A stretch of 64,000 nt of DNA from the NCBI GenBank assembly GCA_020310875.1, contig CM035416.1:74585983-74649982 (forward strand), in the 5' to 3' direction. Shown here piece by piece: positions 21,135-32,409 of the stretch. Position 1 is the first letter of the stretch; every line of letters starts with the position of its first letter. A program made the position numbers and the translations under genes. The DNA comes from Ceratopteris richardii. Taxonomy: Eukaryota; Streptophyta; Polypodiopsida; Polypodiales; Pteridaceae. Under the pieces are notes generated by a model. It searched no databases, was not told where the DNA came from, and saw nothing but the letters and a program-made list of their open reading frames with translations.

Positions 21135-23564
21135 CTACACATCTTCTGTAGACCTACTCCTTTTGTTACAGTTTCCTAGCTGGATCTCAAGCATTTCGTG
21201 ATGCTCGCGCCCATTGTCTGTTTTGGTTGCTTGCTTACTGCTTGCACAGATTCCAGGTTTGAAGTCGACGCCAAACAGCCGGAGCTTCTGCTTATCCATA
21301 CTCTTTGGGTCATCCTGGTGATCATGTCGAAGTACTGTTAGATACTTGTCACAGCAGGTTGGATCTGATAGACTACGGATGAGCTCGGATTCTTTCCGTT
21401 TCAGAGGAAGGCAGCTTCCTTGCTCGTTCAATAACGTCCTCTCGTAGAGTAGGGAATTCGTTGCTATGGATGTTCCACCGGCACTTTGGGTAGCTTGCCT
21501 GTCAGCAGGTTCAAGCTTCCTACCACGATTTCCGTCTTTCTCATGCTCTGATGATGTCATGGATCCATGGTTTGCTGTCTCATGGAAGGTGTTAGCATCG
21601 CTGTTCATGTCCTTGGTAGAGCATGACGCAAAAAGGTTCAGCGTGGCCCTCGTCTGCGAAGAAGGATAGCTATGCAGAGCGCGATGTAGCTCGAAATTGA
21701 CAGGAACAGTGTCGCTAGCCGATTGTCCGTGAGGAGACCCTCGCCCATTCAAGAAAGACCGCGATGGCATGTCAAGGTCTGTCATAACAGACTGCTGACA
21801 CCGGGGATATTGTATGGTTGATGGAAATGTAAAACTCCCATCCCGTGAAGTAGATGGAACCTGCATGAACCTGCTCATCACTGTTGGCGGATTCTCGTTG
21901 TAAAACCCAACTTCGCGCAGGGAAAGAGAAGTGTGCGCTAGATGATGGAGTCTATTCTGATGCTGAAGGCGGAAAGGGTCGGGGATGGCCGAAGCGCCAC
22001 CCATACCAACCTGCAAGGCCGTAGGGTGATGTCGGCAGCTGATGAAGAGCTCCTCACGGTTTGACATGCTTCGTTCGAAGCAAACAATATCACCCGCCTG
22101 TAGCTTCTTGTCCTTTACGAAGCCACTCCATCCCTTGGTGAAGACATAGCTCTGACTGCTAGCCCAGTACGAGTAGCGGAAACGCCAAAGCTTGCCTGAT
22201 GGGTCCTCCAGGTTAAGCATCATGCCCTTCTCATTGCTTCCAGCGCTGAGAGGGAAGCAGCGTTCTGCGTGCTGCTTGGGAATGACAAGCCGGTTGAGCT
22301 TTCCGACATCGCTGGGCGTGAGGCTTTTATCAAACAGATGCTCTCGCCGTTGGTTTACGCTCCAGTTATGACTGCTTGAGGGAGATGATGATCCCGGCGT
22401 ATACCATGGATGCTCCTTTGCAGACGTAGCTCCACCGACAGACAGCCCAGTGGAGGAATGCATTCTTGAATCCATGGATCTGTCTTCGATCCCCTCCATA
22501 GTTGACCTTCCGATTCCGTTCTTGCCCACCAAGTCCTCTTGGTTAGATATGCCGCCGCCGTTCAAGACCCTCGCGGGAGCCTGTCGCAAACTCTGTTCGA
22601 GCTCGTCATCAAATGTGTGCCTTCGCAACAAATCCACAACCTGCTCCTTGCTCAGGCTGTTCAAGAAGAACTCTTCTGCATTTTCATGCTCCGTGGGCTT
22701 GAAGTTCACAACAGCATGCCGCCCTCTATACTTCCATGCCGCACGATCATACGCCCTGGCGGCATCCTCCTCCCTGTTGAAAGTGCCCAACCAGACCCTT
22801 TGATTCTTTTCATAAATCTGAGCACCCCACCGCCCATTGGGTTGAGGAACTACGCCTTTGTACTGGGCAGGAGCCTTGGCAGAGTCGGCGGATATGCACA
22901 ATCCTTTACTGGGAGGCGACTTGGGATCTGCGGAGGCTCTTTCCAATGTGCAGGAGGTGCAGCTAGTTCCATTTCCCAGTCCTTCGTTGTCTTCAGTCGA
23001 TCGAGGAGAATGTGAAGATGGGATATGGAGATGAAGACTCAAGGTCACACTTTCACTGGAGTCGTCCGATTCGAAGGATCTGTCGGTAATAGAGACCTCC
23101 AGCTCTGCATGGGAACTGTCATTGTATGCGTCTACTAGCAGTTCAAACGTAGCGATGGAGGTTCCTCTATAGTGAAGCTGCGAACCTGTCAGTTCATGAA
23201 ATTCATTAAAACATTGGAATCGAATGGCACAGTATCAAACAAAATCAGCTTACACGAGAGAGAGAGAGAGAGAGAGAGAGAGCACGCACTTGATGAAAAT
23301 CCGACATCAGAGGAGACTGCTTCACATGAATTCACAGATAAATTCCCTTTTCCAAGGACCGATTGATCACTGCTTATTTCTGTTGAAAGCTCGCTGGTTG
23401 GCTTGCCATGCAAAGCCAATGCTAAAGAAACGGTTCTTTCCTCTACAGTTTCATACACAGCAGCGTCGTTCTGAAAGAGAAGAACATCACAATAAGACGC
23501 TTATTAGAATTCGATATCGTGTTCGTCTACGTTCGTATTTCTGCGTTTTTATTTGTGGGCGCGT

Positions 23565-23634
<70 letters not shown>

Positions 23635-23649
23635 CCAATTGCCTACCAT
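21135..23649 (-). CDS. RAV-type transcription factor (AP2 + B3), three-exon model
   Basis: The large exon (23185-21135) encodes an AP2 domain ([17 protein letters not shown] ... [16 protein letters not shown]), a B3 domain ([20 protein letters not shown] ... [16 protein letters not shown]) and a C-terminal RLFGVDF motif, the RLFGV repressor motif of RAV proteins. That order defines the family: nuclear proteins that bind a two-part site and mostly repress transcription. No ATG opens the large exon; its frame extends upstream as [15 protein letters not shown] propose exon 1 ending in the ATG at 23649-23647, exon 2 at 23470-23254 (acceptor TTCTTCTCTTTCAG, donor CGT|GTAAGC), a 68-nt intron, and exon 3 from 23185 (acceptor CTGACAG). 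All joins keep the frame, giving 756 residues with AP2 at about 181-238, B3 at about 356-461 and RLFGV at 709. This is roughly twice the usual RAV length, through long Ser-rich ends. The family is certain; the 5' model is inferred. Confidence 0.85.
23254..23470 (-). other. RAV exon 2 (predicted) with coding CT repeat
   Basis: The exon encodes [20 protein letters not shown], then a Ser-rich stretch ending in repeated Ser-Leu from a CT microsatellite (23256-23282). The upstream acceptor has a strong pyrimidine run. Without this exon the large exon has no ATG at its start. Confidence 0.6.
23569..23632. repeat. GA microsatellite in RAV intron 1
   Basis: About 31 GA units without interruption lie inside the predicted first intron (23646-23471). 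On the gene's strand this is a CT tract near the donor, a place where such tracts can affect splicing. Confidence 0.95.
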
Positions 23650-24196
23650 CGTTATCAGACCAATCCAACGATGTTGTTCAGTAGAACGACGTAGCTTTTC
23701 GTTTCGTTTTCCTTGGGCTGAGGATCCAGGAAGGAGCCACAGCTACCTCGCCATTGCTAAGGTTCTATCAGGATCGGGGAGATGGAAAGCAGACGAACTA
23801 TACGAGGACAGAGACACAGAATGACTTTGCGCTGCGAGGCCGAGGCCGTAACTGGCTCGAGGATTGAGCAATATATCGGGAACGATACTCTCCTATGACA
23901 CACACTCGAAACGGCATAGACCTCTGAGGAGCAGTATTATGAATCAAAAAACAGACAAAGAGAGAAGGAGGGGTTAAAGAGAGCTGCGGAGATCGGGAAC
24001 TTGGGAAGCCCGTAAGATGAAGATGGCTCACGCGTCGGGAACTGTTTAAGTACGGCGGAGAAAAACGTGTACTCAGGACGCAGATATGGCAGATATCAGA
24101 GCTTGACTAGCCAGAAGGCGATGGTGGGGCATTAGACACCTCGCTTTTTTTGCAACTTGAATCCAACTTGCAACTGGACTCCCACTTGCGTCAGAA

Positions 24197-24204
24197 ATTT
24201 ATAG
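24197..24204 (-). promoter_or_regulatory. candidate RAV TATA box
   Basis: The minus strand reads CTATAAATT. A start about 30 bases downstream would give a leader of about 500 nt ending at the ATG. The leader (24160-23650) holds short frames but no clear upstream ATG gene. Confidence 0.4.
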
Positions 24205-26344
24205 AAGCTGGAGCGAAAGATCAGGGATCTCGAGAACGAAAAACGGAAGAACACCTGCGTAGGCAGCCTAAAGCCGTAGGACTCCTAAGGATGACGATGA
24301 GATGAATATCGTCGCGATCGCTACTCAAGAAATTATCGTCTAGCTTGAAAACGCGTGCGACGCAGCAGATTGGCGCAAACCACTTGCTGCATCGGTTTTG
24401 TTGGTTTAACGCATGAGGAAAGGTTTGTCCTTGGAGGTGGAACCGTGGAAGATGGGGTCGAAAGCCCTGAAGGCTGAATATTGTCTATGGTGAAATGCTC
24501 AAGACATGCTGTCAGGGCTGGTTTCATGATAATAAATTCCTTAAAAAACTTGTGGTGACGGGCTTGAAATCAGATGGCATGCTCACAGGTAACAATACGA
24601 TTTTCCCTTGCATTTTTTTTATCATTCTTAGGAAGTTCGATCATTGACAATTCACTCTTTCGGATTAAAGGTAGACATTGAAAAGGGATCGCTCTATGGT
24701 CACAAAAGATAGTTATATTTGAATTGGATAGTTTTTAAGGAGGGTTTAAATGTCATAACCAAGACAAATTGTTATGTTCAAGTCTCATTGTTCTAGTGGT
24801 TGAGTCTTTGGTCTCTTGAAGAGAAAATTCAAAATTCAATCTCTAGGCTATACATGTAATGGCTTTGGCCAGTGTAAATCAATTGAAACGAGTTGTAATC
24901 TTGTCTAATCCCTGTTTCGAGGGGTCCGTGAGTATTATGCCCATTCACCTGCATAGCCATTTGTTCAAAGTTAAAGCTCAAGGGAGTAGGCGCTTGCTGA
25001 ACCTCCATTACAAAAAGAGAGACAAATTGTCATGTAACAAGCAATACCTTTCATATGAGAAATAAAGTTATGTATATATAAGACATATACATATACATTT
25101 TATAAAAAAAACAATAATTTACCAATCAAAATCTGTCACTTGATAGAAAACGTTTCAAAAAATACCGATATTTGATAGGCCAAGTGGCTCTTGATAGGCC
25201 AAATAGCTCTTGATAAGAAAAATGACCATCAATTTAAGTCTTGACCCAAAGCTCAATGGTCATCAAAGACGCTAGATTAACAATTGACCATTGAAGAGGT
25301 GAGGGGTGTTCGATTCCACATCGCCCACAAGGGTTGAACCCATGAGGTCCTCACCATAACCCAAACGTCCATTGAGAGTTTAGGAGAGCATTCTTGCTAC
25401 CTTTACATCACCTCAACGAAACCTCAAGCATTCCAAGGAAAGCTAACCATCGATGCACTCTGCAGTTACTCCCACATAGATAATCAATATGTGACACACT
25501 ATGATGATCTCCCCTCAAATCAAAATAATCAAATGTGTGATACATTATGGATAAGTAGCAACAAACTCACTTATTCTAAATTTGAGCAAGACTTATGAAC
25601 TAACACTTGCTAGTTCAAACAAGAAGATGGTCCACTTAAAGAAAACCTTAGTTTAAAAGGATAAACTCAAATTCATGCCAAGACGTAAACTTTTGTGTGT
25701 TCAAGTCCTCATCCACATGTTGTGGTGAGACGAAAATCAGCTACCCTTCAGGGATTAATGGGCCTTCGGGTGTTCCCCTTGGACTTCGATGCTAGTGGAA
25801 AAGACCATGCATGCTATGAAACGTTGAAACCAATCCCCTCATCTGACCTCTAGGGTCGTCACTACCTTGTCTCTAACCTTAGCAAGCCTTTGGGCTCTGT
25901 TCATTCGTAATACATGTTAGGTGATGACATTCAACCCCTCCTTGTGTGGATTCTGGGGTGACTTTTCATTGTATTCTTTATTTTTTCAAGCTATCAAGAA
26001 AAGAAGATCCCAAGATCAAACTTCCTTTAGTAAAAAACAAACACCCTACTATTTTATTGGATTTTTCTTTACTTGGAAAATCTATGACATTTCGAGTAAA
26101 GTTTTATGCCTGCACTTGAGTTTTAATCAATGTAAAAGAATGCTCCCACCTTGCGGAGAGATTAATCTAGCAAGCCCATACTTACCTAACAAGCCTTTGT
26201 TTGAAAGTAGATGCCTTGATTTGAAAGTAGATGTATTCTGTACTATCACCACATCAAGAACTTTGAGTCACCAAAATATATTCCAGATCTTTGGGTCACC
26301 AAAATAGATTCCAGATCTTTGGGTCACCAAAACCTTGTCTCTTT
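24205..26344. other. no gene seen; RAV upstream flank
   Basis: Short frames only. A small doubled element, CTTGATAGGCCAA, occurs near 25180 and 25195. One SINE-like stretch is listed separately. Nothing else is recognised. Confidence 0.5.
24775..25060 (+). repeat. possible tRNA-derived SINE remnant
   Basis: TAGTGGTTGAG resembles an RNA polymerase III A box and ATTCAATCTC, about 40 bases on, resembles a B box (RTTCRANTC). The spacing suits a tRNA-related SINE head. No poly-A tail, target duplication or second copy was found, so this is a weak call. Confidence 0.25.
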
Positions 26345-27690
26345 CGAGAGCAAGTAGCTAATGAGAAGAGCTTTCAAAAAATCTTGATGGAGCTCATTGG
26401 TGTTATTCTTGAAGAAGAAACTACACAAGATCGTGGGAATCCAAGTCTATTTAGATGAGAGCTCCCATATTCATGGTTAGAAACGATGAATCAATTCCAC
26501 TTAGGAACAATGAAGTCGTTAAAAACACTAAAGTGTTGTGCTCTCTCACCTTAGAAGGACTACTAAAAGCAAACCTGAATTGTGGAAGCATGTAGAAAAT
26601 CAATTGCCAGATGTTGCTAATTCCCACTCTCAAGTAGGAACTCAAAAGCTGAAGGTACCACAAATACCTATAAAAAAGATAGGAGATATGAACAAAGGAG
26701 AAGAAGGAAACACCTATCTATCTATCATCTACCAAGGATACATGACCAAAGACATCATAGATTCAGGAGTAGGAGTTGCAATTGCCACCAATTCCTAGGA
26801 AACATTGGGGCAAGCCACCTCTAAGACTGACAAGGATGAAGTTGCAAATGGCAGATGGTCATATAGAGAAGAAACTAGGATTGCTAGATAGAATAATTCT
26901 CATTAGTTGGTGTGGAGTTTGAACACTTTTGGCATGTGTGAGTTTGGAAAGAATCACGTCTATGAGATGATTTTAGGTGGACCATTCATGAGGCAATTGC
27001 AGATAGTACATGATTGGGGAACCAATTCCTTTTACTTATAGCATCTAGGGGTAGCTACAAAAGTCAATCTAGAGGACTATTTTTATAGAGACATACCTTT
27101 CCTCCAATGGAACTAGTCCATAAATCATTAGATGACATAAAATCTGTGCATTCCATAGGATTAGATCCTTCCTGGATGCACAAAGATACACACTTATGGA
27201 TGTGTAAAGTTGTAGTGGAAGAGGAAAAAATATTAGAAGGAAGAAATGCAGGTGCTACTGAAAGCCATAGATCAATTCAAGGTCGAGCCTATGCACCCAT
27301 GATCTTTGCATATTTAGAATTTGAACCACACAAGCCTACTGATCCTTATTCTTAGCATGGGGTCGGATCTTCTCATGTTCTAAGAGCACACAAAGAGAAA
27401 TCCAAAGAATGACCAGAAGTGAGCTTTTTGCACATGAGAGGAAGAGAGACTAGATATGAACAGACCAAAACAAGAAAGACTTAGAGTACTTAGGAACCAA
27501 AGAGGTATGCATGTATTTCCCCTACCTAGAACAAGAGAACATCCTAGAAATTTGAGACCCACACAGTTAGTAAGAATCGATGAAGAATTACTTCGATGGC
27601 ATGGGAGGCCTATACAATCATGTGGTTGAATTCAAGCAAGTGTTAACACTAGTATTGTACCAAAACAAGACACTATAATGTCCCTTTCTC
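26345..27690 (+). pseudogene. Ty3/gypsy family D3 protease-region fragment
   Basis: Plus-strand fragments align to D1 (48450-49350). These are LWKHVENQLPDVANSHSQVG, NKGEEGNTYLSIIYQGYM, the retropepsin-like IIDSGVGVAIATNS (about 26754-26797), then EMILGGPFMRQLQIVHDWG near 26965 and SWMHKDTHLWMCK near 27175. The last two blocks also occur in D2. Frequent stops and no LTRs mark it as an old internal piece. DSG is the protease active-site triad. Confidence 0.75.
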
Positions 27691-27774
27691 TAACAAATTA
27701 AAAAACATCATGTGTAATAATCAAATAGAAATTTGAAAAAACCTTCAAGCACCATAAAGATTTATACCTAAATG

Positions 27775-27776
<2 letters not shown>

Positions 27777-27865
<89 letters not shown>

Positions 27866-27866
27866 T
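27777..27866. repeat. AT then GA microsatellite
   Basis: About 60 bp of uninterrupted AT (27777-27837) pass into about 26 bp of GA (27841-27866). This is a compound simple repeat, likely to be length-variable. Confidence 0.95.
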
Positions 27867-28887
27867 AGTAACCTTTTTTGGTAACTTAAAATGTAAAAAT
27901 GATTGAATATGGTTAAAAAACAATTGTTTATCTACAAACTTATATATGAGAAGAAAGAGATATCTCGAGAGATTATTTTTTCTCATATTGGAATAATTTT
28001 TCTAATGTTAATTTATATTCATATAATCATCTATTACAAGTCTTAGGCATTAGAAAAATCATTTTTATAATAAAACATTTAATACAATATAGGGTGCCCA
28101 TCATATAGTTATACATTCTAGGAGCTTTTTATATGATATTGATGCATAACAACACTAAAATGGTTGGTATATTTTTTCAAAAACCATCATATAGTATCGT
28201 ACAAATATGCTACATGTCTTTGAACCAATAATTTTTGCATCTATCTCACATACCACCAACCGTCTGAATCTTTCATTGAATAGCCATATTGGGCTCTACC
28301 AATAATAAAAGTTTATCCTAAAAAATTAGCTTTTCTCAATGATATAGGGTATATAATATCAATCAAAATAATCCTGTACACATTGTAAACCACTTTATAT
28401 AGAAAACACTAGCATTATAACTTTAATCATGCAGCATGTGCAATATTTGCTCATCAAATGACCTTTTCTTAGCATAGAAAAAACAATATTATTGTTTAAC
28501 TTGAAGAAATGACATGGAAATTGGAATACTAAGGTTGTCCAAAAAAATATTCATAATTCTAAAGATCTCAAATAGTATTTTGATAATAAAAAATGAGTCA
28601 TATTCATACCATCACTTTGCAAAATAATTCATAGATGATAGCATGGCACATTTGAGATTAGTTTTATCCTTGAAACCTAGTAAGCATCTTTATAAATCTG
28701 TAATTATGGATAGAAAAGTGTTTAATTATATACAACAATAGATTTTATTACATTTACAACAATGAAAATTGGGAGATCACAATTTTGATAAAAAATCAAC
28801 ACTAACTGATATCACTTTTTTTTTTTTGCAAATACTGAAAATTAGCATCATAAAATTAGTGAATAAATCTTAATGACTTCTATCCTT
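27867..28887. other. no gene seen
   Basis: Very AT-rich sequence between the microsatellite and element C, with no reading frame or repeat I recognise. Confidence 0.5.
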
Positions 28888-28892
28888 CAATA

Positions 28893-29904
28893 TGTTGGAG
28901 ACCTCTAAATCTCCAAAGGTTTGATCTATACTGATTGAAGAGCACCTCTATATCAGTTATGGACCAAACTTTACACAAATCTTACCTTCATTTACCAAAT
29001 CTTGAATTATCACTTCTCTTAGTGAAAATCTTTCTTCTTCAAGAAGTCTGCTTCAAAGATTCACTTCATTACTTGCATATATCTTCAGATTTCTTCAAAC
29101 TAATGATGAACATATCTCCATGCTACCTTTGCACAATCATATCAACCATTACTCCTTCAAAAGAATCATCAAAACTTTAATTTGATCCTTAAGATCAAAA
29201 GTATGTCAGAAATTGTCTTCTTGAACAAGTGACTTTGACATCGCTAACTTCTAAGGTTGATTTCTCACAACACAGATCTTGTTTTGCTAAATGCTTTTAG
29301 CCATAGCTTCCTTACCTTCTTAGATTTTGAATGTTCACTCATCAAGAACTTTACACTCTGCACTAAGATCTAAGCAAAACATTGACACAAAAAAATGTGC
29401 GACTTTGAGAGGTCTACGTGCAGACTTTACATACACATGTTCCTATTGATCATACTCATAACATGAAAGGAATTAGGCCATGAAACTTTGAAGATAGCTT
29501 CATTAGCTTTTAGATTAGATGTGTACAAAAGATTTCTTGATCCACATGATCAGGTTGAGAGAAATCAGAGAAAAGCTCATCGCTAATTTCTGAAGATGAC
29601 TCTCTACACATCTACCTTATTGAGACGTGGCTTCTAATGACTCTCTCATTTATTCCTTTACATCATTGAATTATACACATATGTTTCTAGACTTATCCTA
29701 CGTCTATTACATTACTCCTTATCATCCTAAGGATTACCTATAGTCATAGTACAAGGATTTCCACCTGTAATGTACATATGTATACAAGCTCCCATTCAGA
29801 AATCTGATCTTCACTTTCTCAAATGACTTCTTTCACTTCAATTTGATCATTGACTTGCTTCAAGCTCTTTTTAATCATCAATTTGAGATTATTTTGTCCC
29901 AACA
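28893..29904 (-). repeat. element C 3' LTR
   Basis: Plus strand TGTTGGAGACC to TTTGTCCCAACA. It is followed on the plus strand by GCTCCCCCTCA, the complement of the polypurine tract. Confidence 0.93.
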
Positions 29905-30032
29905 GCTCCCCCTCAATCACTAATTGTGATTATTGCATTCTTCTTTACTCCTGCCATCTCTTTGAACCTATGTAGCTTAGGTCCATCTAAGCTTTTTGTC
30001 AACATATCTGCAACTTGCTCTTTTGTTGGAGT

Positions 30033-31661
30033 TTACAATACCTCAATCTCTTTATCAAGTACCTTTTCCCTCAAGAAATGATACTCAATCTCTATATGCT
30101 TAGTCCTGGCATGAAAAACAGGGTTAGCTACCAAATATAATGAGCTCATATTGTCTCCAAAAATAATTGGAGTACTCTGATCAGTTCCAAAACTCTTCAA
30201 CAAGATCTTTAACCAAATCACTTCTTTTACAGCCTCTACCATTCCTTTATACTCAGCTTTTGTGGATGACAAAGCAACTGTATGTTGCTTCTTTGAGCAC
30301 CAAGAAACTAATTTATCTCCAATATAATAGAGATACCCATGAGTAGACCTTCTATCATCTAAATCACCTGCCCAATCTGCATCACTAAACACTTTGATTC
30401 TTGTATCAGAAGTAAATCCATAATACAAACCTTCACTTATAGTTCCCTTGATATATCTGAGTACCCTTTGAGCTGCAATCCAATGAGTCTTCTTTGGACA
30501 ATGCATAAATTGTGATAACACACCTACTGCATATGATAGGTCTGGCCTTGTCAAGGTAGTATAGATTAGACTACCTACCAAACTCTGATATTTCTTCATA
30601 TCATTGAATTCTTCACCTCCATATCTGCTAAATTTATGATTTACCTCCGATGGTGTGGTTGAAGGCTTGCAATCATCCATGTTGAACTTGACCAAAAGAT
30701 TCTTCAAGTATCTCTCTTGTGTAACATATACTCCATGTTGAGTATACATAATTTGCATTCCTAAGAAATAAGATAAGTTTCCCAAATCACTTATCTTAAA
30801 CTCCTTCTCTATTTGTTTCTTAAGCTCCTTGATTCCTTGAGCATCTGTACCTGTGACAATAATATCATCAACATAAATACACATGTATATATACCCATTT
30901 TCACTTGCCAGCTTCACTAGCAAGCTACTATTTGCCTTTGATGCTTGATATCCACATTCATTCAAGAACTTAACAAGCCTGCAATTCCATGCTCTTGGAG
31001 CTTGCTTCAAACCATACAAAGCTCTATTGAGCTTACGCACATAATCTAATCCAATTGAATTCATGAAACCCTCTGGTTGCTCCATGTACACTTCATCTGC
31101 AATGTATCCATTCAAAAATGCATTCTTCACATCTAATTGTGATAACTTCCATCCTTTACAAGCAGCAATAGCAATTAGAGATCTAATTGTAGACATCTTA
31201 ACAACTGGACTAAAGTTTTCATCATAATCTACCCCATAAGTTTGGGCATAACCTTTAACCACAAGTCTAGCCTTGTATCTAGACACTTTTCCATCTGCAA
31301 ACGTTTTTGTTTTATACACCCACTTACATCCAATGACCTGATTCTTTGGTCTTGGCACCAATTCCCATGTTTCATTTTCAAGTAGAGCATCATACTCCCA
31401 ATTATGTTTACCTTTAGCTTCTTCATATGTGATTGGATCCTCTTCTATCTTCACAATGTAAGCATAATCTTTTGTTGTTAAGAAAGATGTATCATAGCTA
31501 TACCTGATAGGTTCTTTTCTTTCTCTCAAAGACCTTCTGACCTCTGCACTTCTTGAAGTCTCAACTACATTTTGACTCTGGATCAAATCTTGGACCATCT
31601 TCAACATTGTCCTGCAATCAATTTTTATAATCAACATCATCAATATCTTCTTCATACACAC
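30033..31661 (-). pseudogene. element C reverse transcriptase and RNase H
   Basis: The open frame of 542 codons carries the copia RT start (WELVPRPKNQVIGCKWVYK, residues 99-117), SQLDVKNAFLNG (174-185), the catalytic YVDD at 263-266 and RNase H (FSDADWAGDLDDRRSTHGY, then WCSKKQHTVALSSTKAEY). Both catalytic centres look intact. It is called a pseudogene because the upstream integrase is in another frame and is closed by a TGA at about 31617. Copia RT copies element RNA into DNA inside the virus-like particle. Confidence 0.9.
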
Positions 31662-32409
31662 CTACTTTTGTCTTCCCTTTCCTTTGTATTTCTTCAACAT
31701 CTACATAATCATTTTTTGACTCTGTATACCATGTGCTTTGCTCATCAAATGTAACATCTTTTGTAACAAGAAGTTGCTTTGTGGATGGACTCCACAATCT
31801 GTAACCCATCTGTCTATCATCATACCTAATAAACACATACTTCTCTGCTTTGGGTTCTAACTTATGTCTCAATTGTGAAGGAACATAAGCATATGCTAAA
31901 CATCCAAATACCTTACAATGATCAAGAGTAGGTTTCTTACCCCACCATGCTTCATAAGGTGTTCTTCCATCCAAAGATTTAAAAGGTAACCTATTCACAA
32001 GGTATGTTGCAGTTTTGATAGCTTTTGCTTGCAACTCCATTTTGATGTTGAAGAAATAGAACTCTACAAGAGTTCTATTTCTTCTTTCTGCAACTCCATT
32101 TTGTTGAGGGGAGTACCTGCAAGTTACTTCTCTTTTTATACCTGCATTCCACAAATAATCATCAAACTCTTTAGAGAAATACTCTCCCCCTCCATCTGAT
32201 CTCAACCTCTTGAGCTTTTGTCCTGTAATCCTTTCTGCATAAGCATGATAATGCTTGAATGTCTTGAACACTTCTGATTTGTCCTTGATTACATATAAAG
32301 TAATCCATCTGGTTGCATCATCAACAAATAAAACATATTATCTGGATCCATTTATGCTATAGTCTCTTGAAGGACCCCACACATCTGTATGAATCAACTC
32401 AAGCATGTT
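31618..32409 (-). pseudogene. element C integrase
   Basis: The minus strand reads ELIHTDVWGPS, then a TAA inside GSR*YVLFVDDATRW near 32340. After it come LRSDGGGEYFSKEF, YSPQQNGVAERRNRT and FGCLAYAYVPSQLRHK. These carry the first Asp, second Asp and Glu of the integrase D,D-35-E triad. A TGA closes the frame at about 31617. The Gag-side stop at 32410 is TGA, one base from the Trp codon TGG. Confidence 0.85.

Noticed and set aside
21466..23015. Plus-strand frames across the RAV exon
   Set aside because: Antisense shadows of a well supported coding exon with AP2 and B3 domains on the minus strand.
23798..24031. 77-codon frame upstream of RAV
   Set aside because: It has no ATG start and lies in the predicted RAV leader; no domain.
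24333..24527. 64-codon minus-strand frame with ATG
   Set aside because: No recognisable domain, no splice or promoter context tying it to a gene; length is within chance expectation.
24775..24850. tRNA gene
   Set aside because: The acceptor and anticodon stems do not pair; only the box motifs are suggestive, so at most a SINE remnant.
25921..26307. 128-codon plus-strand frame
   Set aside because: No known domain; composition matches surrounding non-coding AT-rich DNA.
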